A stretch of 14,904 nucleotides of DNA from an uncultured Collinsella sp. (GCA_959605475.1 CAUHFS010000049.1:1-14904); one strand, 5' to 3'. Counted from the stretch's first letter, positions 1-7,138 are shown. The notes: a model not told the origin generated them from the letters alone. Numbers and translations: made by a program.

Positions 1-177
1 TCGACCGGGCCGCGCGGCAAGGAGATATATTGCCAGACCGGAGGGCCCCCGCGGGTGGGAATCGCGCACTCCATATTTTGTTCACAAATGAATAGAACCC
101 TCAGTTGCTTCGCTGAGGCCGTATTCGAAGCAGCAGCTTCTGATATTGGCGATGACCAGCTGGTTTATAGGTGTTAA
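1..177 (+). CDS. Possible 3' end of an unidentified protein gene (partial, uncertain)
   Basis: The plus-strand frame starting at base 1 is open from the window edge to a TAA at 175-177, giving 58 residues ending in DDQLVYRC. I recognise no family or motif in it. An open frame of this length at an edge may be chance. The opposite strand also has a short frame (ATG at 74-72, beginning MECAIPTRGG) that runs off the left edge, without a clear Shine-Dalgarno sequence, so the coding strand is not settled. A CCTCAG/CTGAGG hairpin with an 8-base loop lies at 99-118. Treat as tentative. Confidence 0.22.
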   Translation, partial: STGPRGKEIYCQTGGPPRVGIAHSIFCSQMNRTLSCFAEAVFEAAASDIGDDQLVYRC

Positions 178-644
178 GGCATCGGTCATCTCTGGAGCGC
201 CACTTTACTCCAAAAGCATCAGCTATTTGTTTCCCGTCGGTAAAAGGCAGGTTTTGTTCGCCAAGCGTTCTTATATATAGAGAAGTTCGGGTTCGAACCC
301 GTGCACCGGCAACAAAAAAGCGACCAACCGGAGTCGATCGCTTTCTATTCTATGCTGGAGCATCTAGAGGGTGTTTCCGAACTCATTTTCTCGCTGCCAT
401 TCATGCTTTCGAAGCATCGTTCGACCTCCGCAGCCTCATGTTTTGAGGATCCGCCGTGTTTATCACTGTTATTAATGAGTGTGTGGAAGTGACCCTCATA
501 CAGATACGTCGATCCGCCGGAGAACTGAGAAGCATCTTTCTGCAGCCCTCGTTGTCTATCCTCACATCTCTCAGGTCTTCCGGAAATTCACAAGCAGTCT
601 TAGGGTCAATTTGTTTCTGCTTTCAGAGATTTGTTTGAGAGTTT
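178..644. other. Gene-poor stretch with one tRNA-tail-like module
   Basis: I see no convincing gene here. The stretch is less GC-rich than most of the window. It contains the T-arm-like palindrome and terminator described separately at 288-344, and a small inverted repeat (ATGCTT, TCG, AAGCAT) near 407-421. On the minus strand a frame is open from 587 to a TAG at 345. It translates to a plausible-looking peptide (including YLYEGHFHTLINN) but has no ribosome binding site near a start and ends inside the terminator module, so it could be a decayed gene fragment or chance. Confidence 0.45.
288..355. repeat. Orphan T-arm palindrome plus terminator module (copy A)
   Basis: A perfect palindrome, CGGGTTCGAACCCG (288-301), looks like a tRNA T-arm. 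A few bases later come CGGCAACAAAAAAGCG (307-322) and a hairpin with AAAGCGA (317-323) pairing with TCGCTTT (338-344), followed by CTATTCTATG. On the minus strand this reads as a Rho-independent terminator ending in six T. The same string order is found at 1571-1637 beside tRNA-Lys, but here no complete tRNA gene lies next to it. It may be the scar of a lost tRNA locus or one end of a duplicated segment. Confidence 0.6.
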
Positions 645-1442
645 TTAAAGACAGTTCAAAACAATAAGTGAGACACCATAAAGCAGAGCAAGATGTGCCG
701 GATAGAAAATGTAGAAGAAATATTTCAGCTTCAGCCCTCGCTTGCCATTATAAAGATTGATGAGCAGCAACGAAACGACCGCGGCGGCAACATCAGGATT
801 AAATACATTAGCTGTAGCAAACTCAAATCCGCCGCCAACTATATGGCACGACGAAAGGAGCACTGCGCATACTGCAGCAAAGAACATCTTGGCCTTGCTG
901 TCGTGGAATAAATAGAACGCAGCCACAAGCAGAATGCCATACACGCCGCCATCTAGTTTAGTGTATTCAGCTGCCAGTGCTGTCAAAACAATCAGAGCAA
1001 TTTCTGCGATGTGCCTCTTCCATTTTGAAAGACTTTGTATCTTTTCCAGAATAATCAAAAAGACCAAGGAAAGCAGGAGCTCACACATAACATTTTGTTG
1101 CCGAAGGTCAAATAGCTGCCCGGTTTGAACGAAATCGTATATGGTCTCCGCAATGATTGCGAAGACAAGCATATTTCGCAGGTACTTCTTTATGTCATGA
1201 GTATGCAAAAATCCCTCAACTATCAAAAAGCAAAATAAGGGAAATGCAATTCTGCCAAGAACATGAAGCACATCCGAAGCCTCGCTTAGAATCGCCCATT
1301 GTTCGTCTGATATCTGATTGTACGATGCGTGAGTCATGATTCCATTGGTCAGGACGATCCTGCTTACATGATCGAGAACCATCGAGATGGCCGCTATTAT
1401 CTTTAATGTGCTGCCGCTAATTCCGTATCTATCTGTTTTCAT
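645..1442 (-). CDS. TraX family integral membrane protein
   Basis: A 265-residue, very hydrophobic protein with the TraX family pattern. It opens with LKIIAAISMVLDHVSRI, has GRIAFPLFCFLIVEGF near residues 88-103, an internal LDGGVYGILLVAAFYL segment, and ends with NGKRG...KYFFYIFYPAHLALLYG near residues 232-255. Eight or more membrane-spanning segments are likely. F-plasmid TraX acetylates the pilin N-terminus; chromosomal relatives are common in Firmicutes and Actinobacteria and their substrates are generally unknown. AAGGAAGG lies 6 bases before the ATG, supporting this start. No conjugation genes are nearby, so a role in pilin acetylation is not supported here. The gene is less GC-rich than its neighbours and sits between two tRNA-tail-like modules, which suggests a later arrival. 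No clear terminator follows it. Confidence 0.85.
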   Translation of the reverse strand: MKTDRYGISGSTLKIIAAISMVLDHVSRIVLTNGIMTHASYNQISDEQWAILSEASDVLHVLGRIAFPLFCFLIVEGFLHTHDIKKYLRNMLVFAIIAETIYDFVQTGQLFDLRQQNVMCELLLSLVFLIILEKIQSLSKWKRHIAEIALIVLTALAAEYTKLDGGVYGILLVAAFYLFHDSKAKMFFAAVCAVLLSSCHIVGGGFEFATANVFNPDVAAAVVSLLLINLYNGKRGLKLKYFFYIFYPAHLALLYGVSLIVLNCL

Positions 1443-1463
1443 TTCGTTTTCCTTCCTTTGGGC

Positions 1464-1479
1464 GGGCCGTCAGGGGTTC
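1464..1479 (-). pseudogene. Broken copy of the tRNA-Lys 3' end
   Basis: The 16 bases GGGCCGTCAGGGGTTC are identical to 1641-1656, the acceptor stem and half T-arm of the intact tRNA-Lys, in the same orientation. Identity stops exactly in the T-loop (TTC then AGCC instead of GAACCC). The bases just outside (GGGC rather than TGGT) do not encode CCA. This is too long and too well placed to be chance, and suggests a duplicated or interrupted tRNA-Lys end. Confidence 0.7.
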
Positions 1480-1480
1480 A

Positions 1481-1590
1481 GCCTGCTCCGCAGGCGGTCG
1501 CTGCGGCGCTTTCGCGCCTTGCGCGCTGCGCTGGCAAACGCTCACGCGTTTACTCAGCTCCACGCCCCGACGGGTTCGAACCCGTGACGC
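1481..1590. repeat. Hairpin array between the tRNA-Lys remnant and its terminator
   Basis: Several short perfect hairpins in a row: GCCTGC-TCC-GCAGGC (1481-1495), GGCGC-TTTC-GCGCC (1505-1518) and AAACGC-TCAC-GCGTTT (1536-1551). They are followed by the 16-base perfect palindrome ACGGGTTCGAACCCGT (1570-1585), which resembles a T-arm. The array lies in the upstream region of the traX-like gene and downstream of the tRNA-Lys terminator. It encodes no protein I believe. The layout is repeated beside tRNA-Gly at 10655-10844. Confidence 0.65.
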
Positions 1591-1596
1591 GGCAAC

Positions 1597-1628
1597 AAAA
1601 AAGCGGCCGGCATCCGCCAGTCGCTTTT
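1597..1628 (-). terminator. Rho-independent terminator of tRNA-Lys
   Basis: On the minus strand AAAAGCG, one mismatch, CTGGC pair with GCCGG, one mismatch, CGCTTTT across a GGAT loop, and the stem runs into TTTTTT (1602-1597). It begins 9 bases beyond the encoded CCA of tRNA-Lys. It has some pairing on the plus strand too, so it may also stop transcription coming the other way. Confidence 0.8.
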
Positions 1629-1636
1629 CTATTCTA

Positions 1637-1712
1637 TGGTGGGCCGTCAGGGGTTCGAACCCTGGACCTTGGGATTAAAAGTCCCCTGCTCTGCCAGCTG
1701 AGCTAACGGCCC
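1637..1712 (-). tRNA. tRNA-Lys (anticodon TTT)
   Basis: A complete 76-base cloverleaf on the minus strand. The acceptor arms GGGCCGT and ACGGCCC pair fully, the D-arm is GCTC/GAGC, the anticodon loop is CTTTTAA giving anticodon TTT, and the T-arm is CAGGG-TTCGAAC-CCCTG. The discriminator A and CCA are encoded (1640-1637). The closing pair of the anticodon stem (G27-A43) is not canonical, the only weak point. A promoter lies just upstream and a terminator just downstream, so it is a single-gene unit. Confidence 0.96.
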
Positions 1713-1721
1713 GCGGGTGGC

Positions 1722-1750
1722 ATTGTACCACGGTCTGGGACTATTCCCAA
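1722..1750 (-). promoter_or_regulatory. Promoter of tRNA-Lys
   Basis: On the minus strand TTGGGA (1750-1745) and TACAAT (1727-1722) are separated by 17 bases, placing transcription start about 7 bases before the tRNA 5' end at 1712. The -35 element overlaps the last codons of the upstream aminopeptidase gene. A small inverted repeat (TGGGA/TCCCA) sits in the spacer. Confidence 0.65.
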
Positions 1751-3021
1751 CTCCATTGGCCGTTCTGGAAAATCACAACTTCACATCCATCAGGCGTAAT
1801 GCCCGTAATATCGATGTCGTCCGTGCCGATCATAAAATCGACGTGCGTGCTCGAGACGTTAACGCCATGCTCCAGGAGCTCCTCCTTGGACATGTCATAC
1901 CCACCCTCGATGCATTCGGGGAAACCGACACCTAGCGCGAGATGGCAGCTAGCGTTCTCGTCATAGAGCGTATCGTAGAACAGAACACCACTTTCGCGGA
2001 TCGGCGTGTTCTTGGAAATGAGCGCGACCTCTCCCAGGTGAGCAGCGCCCTCGTCAGTATCGATGATACTTGCGAGCGTTGCCTTGCCCACGCGGGCGTC
2101 GTAGTCCACCACGCGGCCGCCCTCGAATTTAATCCAAAAATCGTCGACTTTATTGCCGTGGTGAATGAGCGGCATGGCCGAGTACACGATACCGTCGGCG
2201 CGCATGCGATCGGGCGAAGTGAAGACTTCCTCGGTGGGAATGTTGGGGAAGAAGGGGTGCCCATCGGGCGTCTTGCCCTTGCCGCCGGCCCACTCGTGAC
2301 CTTTCGTCATGCCAATCGTCAGATCGGTTCCATTTGCCGCGGTGTAATGCAGGTAGTCGAAACGATTGTCGTTCAGGAAACGCAGGTTCTTTTCGAATGC
2401 GGCGTCATGGAGTTCCCAGTCACTCTCTGGGTCCTGGCCATCGGCGCGAGCGGTGTGCAGAATCGCATTCCACAGCTTATAGATTGCAACCTCATCGGCG
2501 TCTCCCGGGAACACCTCGCGCGCCCAAGCCACGACCGGAGCGCCGGCGATGCACCACGGATTGATGTTGTAATCCAGCCCACGGCGGAAAACTTTGCACT
2601 GCGTATTCCTCGCCTTGGATGCCGCGGCCGGCTTGGCTGGATCGATGCCCTTGAGGGCCGCAGGATCCGCACCCTCGATAAAGACAAAGCAGGCACCATC
2701 CTGGGCCAAGGAATCCAGCTGCATGCGCTTCCACTCGGGTGTCTGCTCAAAATAGCTTTTCTCGACATGCTCGTACGTGAGCCTCGTCACGGCATCATCG
2801 GCCCAAATGACCGTCACGTGGCCGGCGCCGGCAGCATAGGCCTCCGCGACCACCACGCGCGCAAACGGCGCGCACTCGACCGGAGACTGAACGACGACCT
2901 CCTGGCCGGGCTTGACGTTTACGCCCTTGCGGACGACCAGGCGCGCGTAGTTTTTAATCTTGGGCTCCAGGGCCTTCATGCCCTCCAGAGCCTCTTCGAC
3001 CGTCAGGGCAGCTCGAATCAT
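1741..3021 (-). CDS. M29 family metallo-aminopeptidase
   Basis: A 426-residue cytosolic aminopeptidase of peptidase family M29 (AmpS/PepS/aminopeptidase T), which removes N-terminal residues from peptides using a two-metal centre. Expected ligands can be seen in order: the Glu pair in NIPTEEVF (about 264-265), Glu in HLGEVAL (about 331), Tyr and His in YDTLYDENASCHLALG (about 353 and 360), and His and Asp in SSTHVDFMIG (about 393 and 395). Length is normal for the family. I place the start at ATG 3021-3019 because GGAG lies 6 bases before it. An in-frame ATG four codons earlier (3033) has no recognisable ribosome binding site. It follows the terminator of the purC unit, so it is probably transcribed on its own. 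The gene end overlaps the tRNA-Lys promoter. Confidence 0.93.
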   Translation of the reverse strand: MIRAALTVEEALEGMKALEPKIKNYARLVVRKGVNVKPGQEVVVQSPVECAPFARVVVAEAYAAGAGHVTVIWADDAVTRLTYEHVEKSYFEQTPEWKRMQLDSLAQDGACFVFIEGADPAALKGIDPAKPAAASKARNTQCKVFRRGLDYNINPWCIAGAPVVAWAREVFPGDADEVAIYKLWNAILHTARADGQDPESDWELHDAAFEKNLRFLNDNRFDYLHYTAANGTDLTIGMTKGHEWAGGKGKTPDGHPFFPNIPTEEVFTSPDRMRADGIVYSAMPLIHHGNKVDDFWIKFEGGRVVDYDARVGKATLASIIDTDEGAAHLGEVALISKNTPIRESGVLFYDTLYDENASCHLALGVGFPECIEGGYDMSKEELLEHGVNVSSTHVDFMIGTDDIDITGITPDGCEVVIFQNGQWSWE

Positions 3022-3048
3022 GTGCCACTCCATCTATCTATAGAACAG

Positions 3049-3080
3049 TAAAAAGGCGCGCCGCAAAAACGACGCGCCTT
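3049..3080 (-). terminator. Terminator after the purC-membrane protein unit
   Basis: On the minus strand AAGGCGCG (3080-3073) pairs perfectly with CGCGCCTT (3060-3053) around a 12-base loop and continues into a T-run. It lies 30 bases after the stop codon of the membrane-protein gene and upstream of the aminopeptidase start, separating the two transcription units. Confidence 0.8.
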
Positions 3081-3110
3081 ATATCTTAGCGATATGTATG
3101 GATACAAACG

Positions 3111-3686
3111 CTACTTCTTCTTGGAGTCCTTCTTGTCCTCCTCGGCAGCCGAGCGTTCGATAAGAGCGTTGAGCTTGTTCTCGGACATGCCCTCGGCCTG
3201 CGTGCGGTACATGTTGCGCAGGGGACGAATACGAACGAAGTCGTAGATAAAATCACCCAGAATGATGACATAGGACAAAACGATGCCGACCATCTGGACG
3301 GGACTGGACACCGTGCCGCCGGGAGCGAAGTAGAGCGAAGCCCAAATTGCCACGACGAGTACCATGCCGATGGCGAGCACGGCCCACCAGATACGACGGC
3401 GCTTGGTGTAGTCCTCGTCCTGCTTGAGGAGAATATTCGACACCGTGTAGATACGATCCTCGTGAGCACGCTGTTTGGCCTTGCGGGCGCGCTTCTCCTC
3501 CTTGGAAAGGCCTTCCAGGTTTTCACCCTTCTCGAGCTCTTTGCGGCGAGCTTTAGACGAAGCCGGCACGACGCGAACGGAGCTCGCTGCCTGGCGGGCG
3601 GGTTTAGCAGATGCGGCGGACTTGCGCGCAACCCCGGTAACCTCGTGGGATTGCGTGCGCTTGTTCGTGGCGCTACGGGTACTCAC
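3111..3686 (-). CDS. Two-helix membrane protein of unknown function, coupled to purC
   Basis: 191 residues with a GTG start. Residues 1-80 are strongly basic and Ala/Ser-rich, probably disordered, with a charged helical stretch (LSKEEKRARKAKQRAHED, about 60-77). Two membrane segments follow at about 99-120 and 130-150, separated by a short APGGTVSSPVQ loop, then RIRPLRNMYRTQAEG and a Lys/Glu-rich tail ending DSKKK. By the positive-inside rule both ends should be cytoplasmic. I recognise no named domain. The GTG directly follows the purC TAA (TAAGTG, zero bases apart) with AGGAG inside the purC 3' end, so the two genes are surely co-transcribed and probably translationally coupled. A terminator follows. 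Coupling does not prove a role in purine synthesis. Confidence 0.82.
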   Translation of the reverse strand: MSTRSATNKRTQSHEVTGVARKSAASAKPARQAASSVRVVPASSKARRKELEKGENLEGLSKEEKRARKAKQRAHEDRIYTVSNILLKQDEDYTKRRRIWWAVLAIGMVLVVAIWASLYFAPGGTVSSPVQMVGIVLSYVIILGDFIYDFVRIRPLRNMYRTQAEGMSENKLNALIERSAAEEDKKDSKKK

Positions 3687-4574
3687 TTATGCGTTCTCCT
3701 TCATGCTTGTGAACTGGGAGCCCGTGATGATCTGGAAGGCCTCTCGATAGCGCTCGGACGTGCCATCGATGACCTCGGCGGGCAGGTGCGGGGTCTCCCC
3801 CGTCATATCCCAGTTGGCCTTGAGCCAATTGCGGACGAATTGCTTGTCGTAGCTGGGCTGAATCTTGCCCTCCTCGTAGCTGGCGGCAGGCCAGAAACGG
3901 CTGGAGTCGGGCGTGAGGCACTCGTCGATCAGCGTAACCTTGCCATCGATGACACCGAACTCGAACTTGGTGTCGGCGATGATGATGCCACGGGTCGCTG
4001 CATACTCGGCAGCAGCCTTGTAAATCTTGAGGGACAGGTCGCGAATCTGCGCGGCGATGTCCTCACCCACGATCTCGCAGCAACGCTCGAACGAAATGTT
4101 CTCGTCGTGGTCGCCGATCTCGGCCTTCGTGGACGGCGTGAACAGCGGCTCGGGAAGCTTGGAGGCCTCGGTCAGACCCTCGGGCAGCTGAATGCCGCAG
4201 ACGGTGCCGTTCTCGTCATAGGTCTTCTTGCCCGAACCGGTCAGATAGCCGCGGACGATGCACTCGATAGGAATCGTCTGGGCCTTCTTGACCAGCATGG
4301 CGCGGCCTGCGAGGTAGTCACGATACTCGGCAAACTCCTCGGGGAAATCCGCCGGATCGATGGAAACGAGGTGATTGGGAACGATATCGGCAAACTTATC
4401 GAACCAGAATGCCGAGATGCGGTTGAGCACCTCTCCCTTAAACGGAATCTCGTCGGGAAGAATGAAGTCGAACGCAGAAATGCGGTCGGTGGCGACCATC
4501 AGCAGGTTTTCACCGGCATCGTAGATATCACGAACCTTGCCACGGGAATCCGGACGACGCTCCATCGTTGTCAC
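3687..4574 (-). CDS. purC: Phosphoribosylaminoimidazole-succinocarboxamide synthase (SAICAR synthetase)
   Basis: Cytosolic enzyme of de novo purine synthesis that joins CAIR and aspartate with ATP to form SAICAR. Diagnostic segments: RGKVRDIYDAGENLLMVATDRISAFD near the N-terminus, VPNHLVSID, IPIECIVRGYLTGSGKKTY in the centre, and IADTKFEFG followed by LIDECLTPDSSRFWPA. The length, about 295 residues, fits the long single-domain bacterial/yeast-type enzyme. A GTG at 4583 abuts the ribosome binding site (AAGGAGTG), so I prefer the in-frame GTG at 4574-4572, which has AGGAG 8 bases upstream. An ATG at 4565 is too far from it. The next gene starts immediately after the stop. About 100 bases separate it from the upstream kinase gene; that leader contains a short GCGGG/CCCGC hairpin (4608-4623) but no convincing terminator. 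Confidence 0.96.
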   Translation of the reverse strand: MTTMERRPDSRGKVRDIYDAGENLLMVATDRISAFDFILPDEIPFKGEVLNRISAFWFDKFADIVPNHLVSIDPADFPEEFAEYRDYLAGRAMLVKKAQTIPIECIVRGYLTGSGKKTYDENGTVCGIQLPEGLTEASKLPEPLFTPSTKAEIGDHDENISFERCCEIVGEDIAAQIRDLSLKIYKAAAEYAATRGIIIADTKFEFGVIDGKVTLIDECLTPDSSRFWPAASYEEGKIQPSYDKQFVRNWLKANWDMTGETPHLPAEVIDGTSERYREAFQIITGSQFTSMKENA

Positions 4575-4683
4575 GTGAGTCACTCCTTACCAAAATACGA
4601 CAGTAATGCGGGTTCTTTCCCGCACGTTTTCGCAAACTCGGAACGGCAGGGACGAAACCCCTCCTTCACCGAGTAGCGAAAAG

Positions 4684-6249
4684 CTAGTGCTCCATTGTAG
4701 TAGATGCCGCGTCCGCCGTGTGCTCGCGAGGCAGATGAATCGTAAAAGTCGTACCCTTTCCAAGCTCCGACTCCACGGATATGTAGCCGTGATGACGCTC
4801 GACAATCTGCTTGGTCACGGCGAGGCCCACGCCCAGGCCACCCGCCTCGCGGGCGCGACTGGCGTCGGCACGCCAAAAACGTCCGAAGATGCGCGACAAA
4901 TCATCCTTGGCGATACCGATGCCCGTATCCGAAACCGCGATATCGACGTGCTTGCGGTCGCTGAGCACCGACACCACGACCCAACCCCCCTCGGGGGTAT
5001 AGCGCATGGCGTTACTCAAGAGGTTGATGACGCATTGCGTGATCATGTCGGGATCTGCCTCGACAACGTCATCGTGGCCCTGCGTCTCATCTGCAAAGCG
5101 CAAACGCAGGTCACGGTCGGCAAACAGGCGCTCCTGGCCATTCACAATCGAACGCACAAACGGCACCATATCCACCGGCTCCAGGTTGAGCGGCGCGGTA
5201 CTGTTTTCCATGCGCGACAGGTCGAGCATCTGCTGCACCAGACGGGCCAGACGACGCGTCTCGGAAGCGACCGTCTCCAGATGCTCGTCGTCGGTGGGAT
5301 ACACGCCGTCCTGCATGGCCTCGACCGTTGCAAGCATGGCCATGAGCGGCGTACGCAGCTCGTGGGCAACATCAGAGGTTAGGCGCTTCTCGTGCTTCAT
5401 ATCCTTTTCGAGTGAGGTGGCCATCTCATCGAAGGTCTCTCCCAGCTGATCGATCTCATCATCGCCGCGCAAGCCCGTACGAGCGGACAGGTCTCCATCG
5501 CGAATCTGCTTGGCGGTGCTGGTAATACGATGAATCGGCTTGGTGAGCATGCGCGACATGAGCGCTCCGATAACGACCGAGATGCAGACGGCCACAACCG
5601 CGGCAAGGGCCATGGCGTTAAAGGTCTTCTCTCTGAATGCTGAGTCTGCCCTGGTGAGCAGGGCATCGGAGCCAATCGCCCACAATTTGACCTGACCCAC
5701 GTGCTCGCCGGAGGACGTCACGATCTCAACGTTGGCAACACTATTGGAATCGGTGGGAGCAGACGAGACTGGGCTGTGCGACGCCTTCTTTCCGCTCGTA
5801 CCGTCGGTTGTCGCCTGATTATCGCGTACATCGGCAGTAGCGCTTGCCGAGGGCCACGAGTCGTCGTAGACGATGACGCCCTTTTTATTGACAACCTGCA
5901 TACCAAGATCGTCGGACACCAAACTCGATGTCGCGACCGTACGCAGCTCCCCCGCGGTCCAAGAACCATTTTCCTCATATGACGTTGCCAACTTTTCGGC
6001 AGCGGAATTGGCGATTTCGACAATATTGGAGCGCGTGTAATCCGTAAAAACCGTGCCCCATACAACGGAGACTACGCCCACCAGCACCAATACCGTCATG
6101 AGCGATGTCAGGGCAAAAGCCAGGGCCATGCGCGAGGGATAGCTCATCGTTGGCCGTGAATCGGAACGAGGCGTGTTCCAACTAGCCTTGGAACCCGCCT
6201 CGTTCTCCTGCTTATGCTTTTGCCCGATTTCAAAGCGCGCAGGTGTCAT
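4684..6249 (-). CDS. HAMP-domain sensor histidine kinase
   Basis: 521-residue membrane sensor kinase of a two-component system. Layout: cytoplasmic N-terminus (1-41), membrane segment about 42-66, extracellular sensor region about 67-210, second membrane segment about 211-232, HAMP about 233-285, dimerisation/phosphoacceptor domain with His296 in SDVAHELRTPL, and an ATPase domain with NLLSNAMRYT (N-box, Asn413), DTGIGI (441-446), FGRFWR and GGLGVGLAV. The extracellular part has a Ser/Thr/Ala-rich stretch (about 133-170) that may be a flexible insert. All catalytic motifs are intact. AAAGGA lies upstream of the ATG, and the response regulator gene ends 12 bases earlier, so both are in one operon. 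The architecture resembles PhoR/VanS/BaeS kinases. The signal it senses cannot be deduced. Confidence 0.95.
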   Translation of the reverse strand: MTPARFEIGQKHKQENEAGSKASWNTPRSDSRPTMSYPSRMALAFALTSLMTVLVLVGVVSVVWGTVFTDYTRSNIVEIANSAAEKLATSYEENGSWTAGELRTVATSSLVSDDLGMQVVNKKGVIVYDDSWPSASATADVRDNQATTDGTSGKKASHSPVSSAPTDSNSVANVEIVTSSGEHVGQVKLWAIGSDALLTRADSAFREKTFNAMALAAVVAVCISVVIGALMSRMLTKPIHRITSTAKQIRDGDLSARTGLRGDDEIDQLGETFDEMATSLEKDMKHEKRLTSDVAHELRTPLMAMLATVEAMQDGVYPTDDEHLETVASETRRLARLVQQMLDLSRMENSTAPLNLEPVDMVPFVRSIVNGQERLFADRDLRLRFADETQGHDDVVEADPDMITQCVINLLSNAMRYTPEGGWVVVSVLSDRKHVDIAVSDTGIGIAKDDLSRIFGRFWRADASRAREAGGLGVGLAVTKQIVERHHGYISVESELGKGTTFTIHLPREHTADAASTTMEH

Positions 6250-6261
6250 ATGTGATTTCCT

Positions 6262-6984
6262 TTATTTCTCGTCCGACTTATCGGTCTTGGTCGGAGCCTC
6301 GAAGCGGTAGCCGACACCATGGACGGTGTAGAGCCACTTGGGCTTCTTGGGGTCGTCGCCCAGCTTGGCGCGAAGGTTCTTCACGTGGCTGTCGATGGTG
6401 CGCTCGTAACCCTCAAAGTCGTAGCCGAGCACCTTCTCGACCAGCTCCATGCGGTTGTAGACGCGGCCGGGGTGACGGGCAAGCGTGGTAAGCAGCTTGA
6501 ACTCGGAAGCCGTCAGGTCGACTTCCTTGCCCTCGACCAAAATCTTGTGGCCCGAGATGTCGATGACCAGATCGCCAAAGTCGAGCACCTCGACGGCCGG
6601 CTCATCGGCCTGGTGGGCACGGCGGAACAAGGCGCGCACGCGCGCGACAAGCTCGCGCGGCGAGAACGGCTTGATCAGGTAGTCGTCGGCACCGAGCTCG
6701 AGGCCGATAATGCGGTCCTCGATCTCGCCCTTGGCTGTCAGCATAATGATGGGGACATCCGAGGTGTCGCGAATGGTGCGGCAAACGCGCTCGCCCGGAA
6801 TCTTGGGGAGCATGAGGTCGAGCACGACCAGGTCGAACTGATGCTTCTCGAACTCCTCGATAGCGGACTGGCCGTCGCCCACGCCCACAACCCAATAGCC
6901 CTCGCGCTCGAGATAGGCAGCGACAGCGTCACGGATTGCCTTCTCATCCTCGACCAGCAGAATCTTTTTTGCATCTGAAGCCAT
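6262..6984 (-). CDS. OmpR/PhoB family response regulator
   Basis: 240-residue DNA-binding partner of the downstream kinase. The receiver domain (about 1-120) has the acidic pair Glu12-Asp13, phosphoacceptor Asp56 in LVVLDLMLP, Thr83 in IIMLTAKG and Lys about 105 in DDYLIKPF. The C-terminal winged helix (about 135-232) has DLTASEFKLLTTLARHPGRV, the recognition helix region YERTIDSHVKNLRAKLG, and the wing ending LYTVHGVGYRFE. All functional residues are present. A G-rich stretch (AGGGGGGG) about 8 bases before the ATG is an acceptable if unusual ribosome binding site. The gene leads the regulator-kinase operon and is likely autoregulated, as is common in the family; no operator repeats are obvious. 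Confidence 0.96.
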   Translation of the reverse strand: MASDAKKILLVEDEKAIRDAVAAYLEREGYWVVGVGDGQSAIEEFEKHQFDLVVLDLMLPKIPGERVCRTIRDTSDVPIIMLTAKGEIEDRIIGLELGADDYLIKPFSPRELVARVRALFRRAHQADEPAVEVLDFGDLVIDISGHKILVEGKEVDLTASEFKLLTTLARHPGRVYNRMELVEKVLGYDFEGYERTIDSHVKNLRAKLGDDPKKPKWLYTVHGVGYRFEAPTKTDKSDEK

Positions 6985-7040
6985 AACACGGCCCCCCCTG
7001 TCTCAATTAGCTAAGAACAAGCTCATTTTAACGCACCTGA

Positions 7041-7079
7041 GCCCACCGGGTATCGCATGGGTGCGATAGCTCGGCGGGC
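7041..7079. other. Long intergenic hairpin upstream of the response regulator
   Basis: GCCCACCG (7041-7048) pairs with CGGCGGGC (7072-7079, one G-T wobble) and TATCGCA (7051-7057) pairs with TGCGATA (7062-7068) around a TGGG loop. A small bulge separates the two stems. Neither strand has a T-run after it, so it is not a classic terminator. It lies between the lipoprotein stop (7139) and the regulator start (6984) and could be a Rho-dependent end, a processing site or a leader structure. Confidence 0.55.
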
Positions 7080-7138
7080 GGTACTCATAGTCACAACGCG
7101 CTTATTCCCCTGTCGACGCCTTTTTAACCCCTCGGAGA

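Noticed and set aside
345..587. Open minus-strand frame with a protein-like sequence
   Set aside because: No start codon with a ribosome binding site, and it ends inside the terminator module; could be a relic but cannot be supported as a gene.
1458..1706. 82-residue plus-strand frame ending in GVRTLDLGIKSPLLCQLS
   Set aside because: This is the antisense translation of tRNA-Lys plus the hairpin array, a well-known annotation artefact.
3011..3033. ATG at 3033 as the aminopeptidase start
   Set aside because: No Shine-Dalgarno sequence before it, whereas the ATG at 3021 has GGAG at 6 bases.
1942..3051. 369-residue plus-strand frame opposite the aminopeptidase
   Set aside because: Shadow of the M29 gene in high-GC DNA; the minus frame has catalytic motifs, this one has none. 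The same applies to the long plus frames at 3462-4676 and 9067-10536.
4584..4683. PurR-like operator (CGCACGTTTTCGC) and a terminator in the purC leader
   Set aside because: The resemblance to the enterobacterial PurR box is only a half-site and that regulator is not expected here. The GCGGG/CCCGC hairpin has a 5-bp stem and no T-run.
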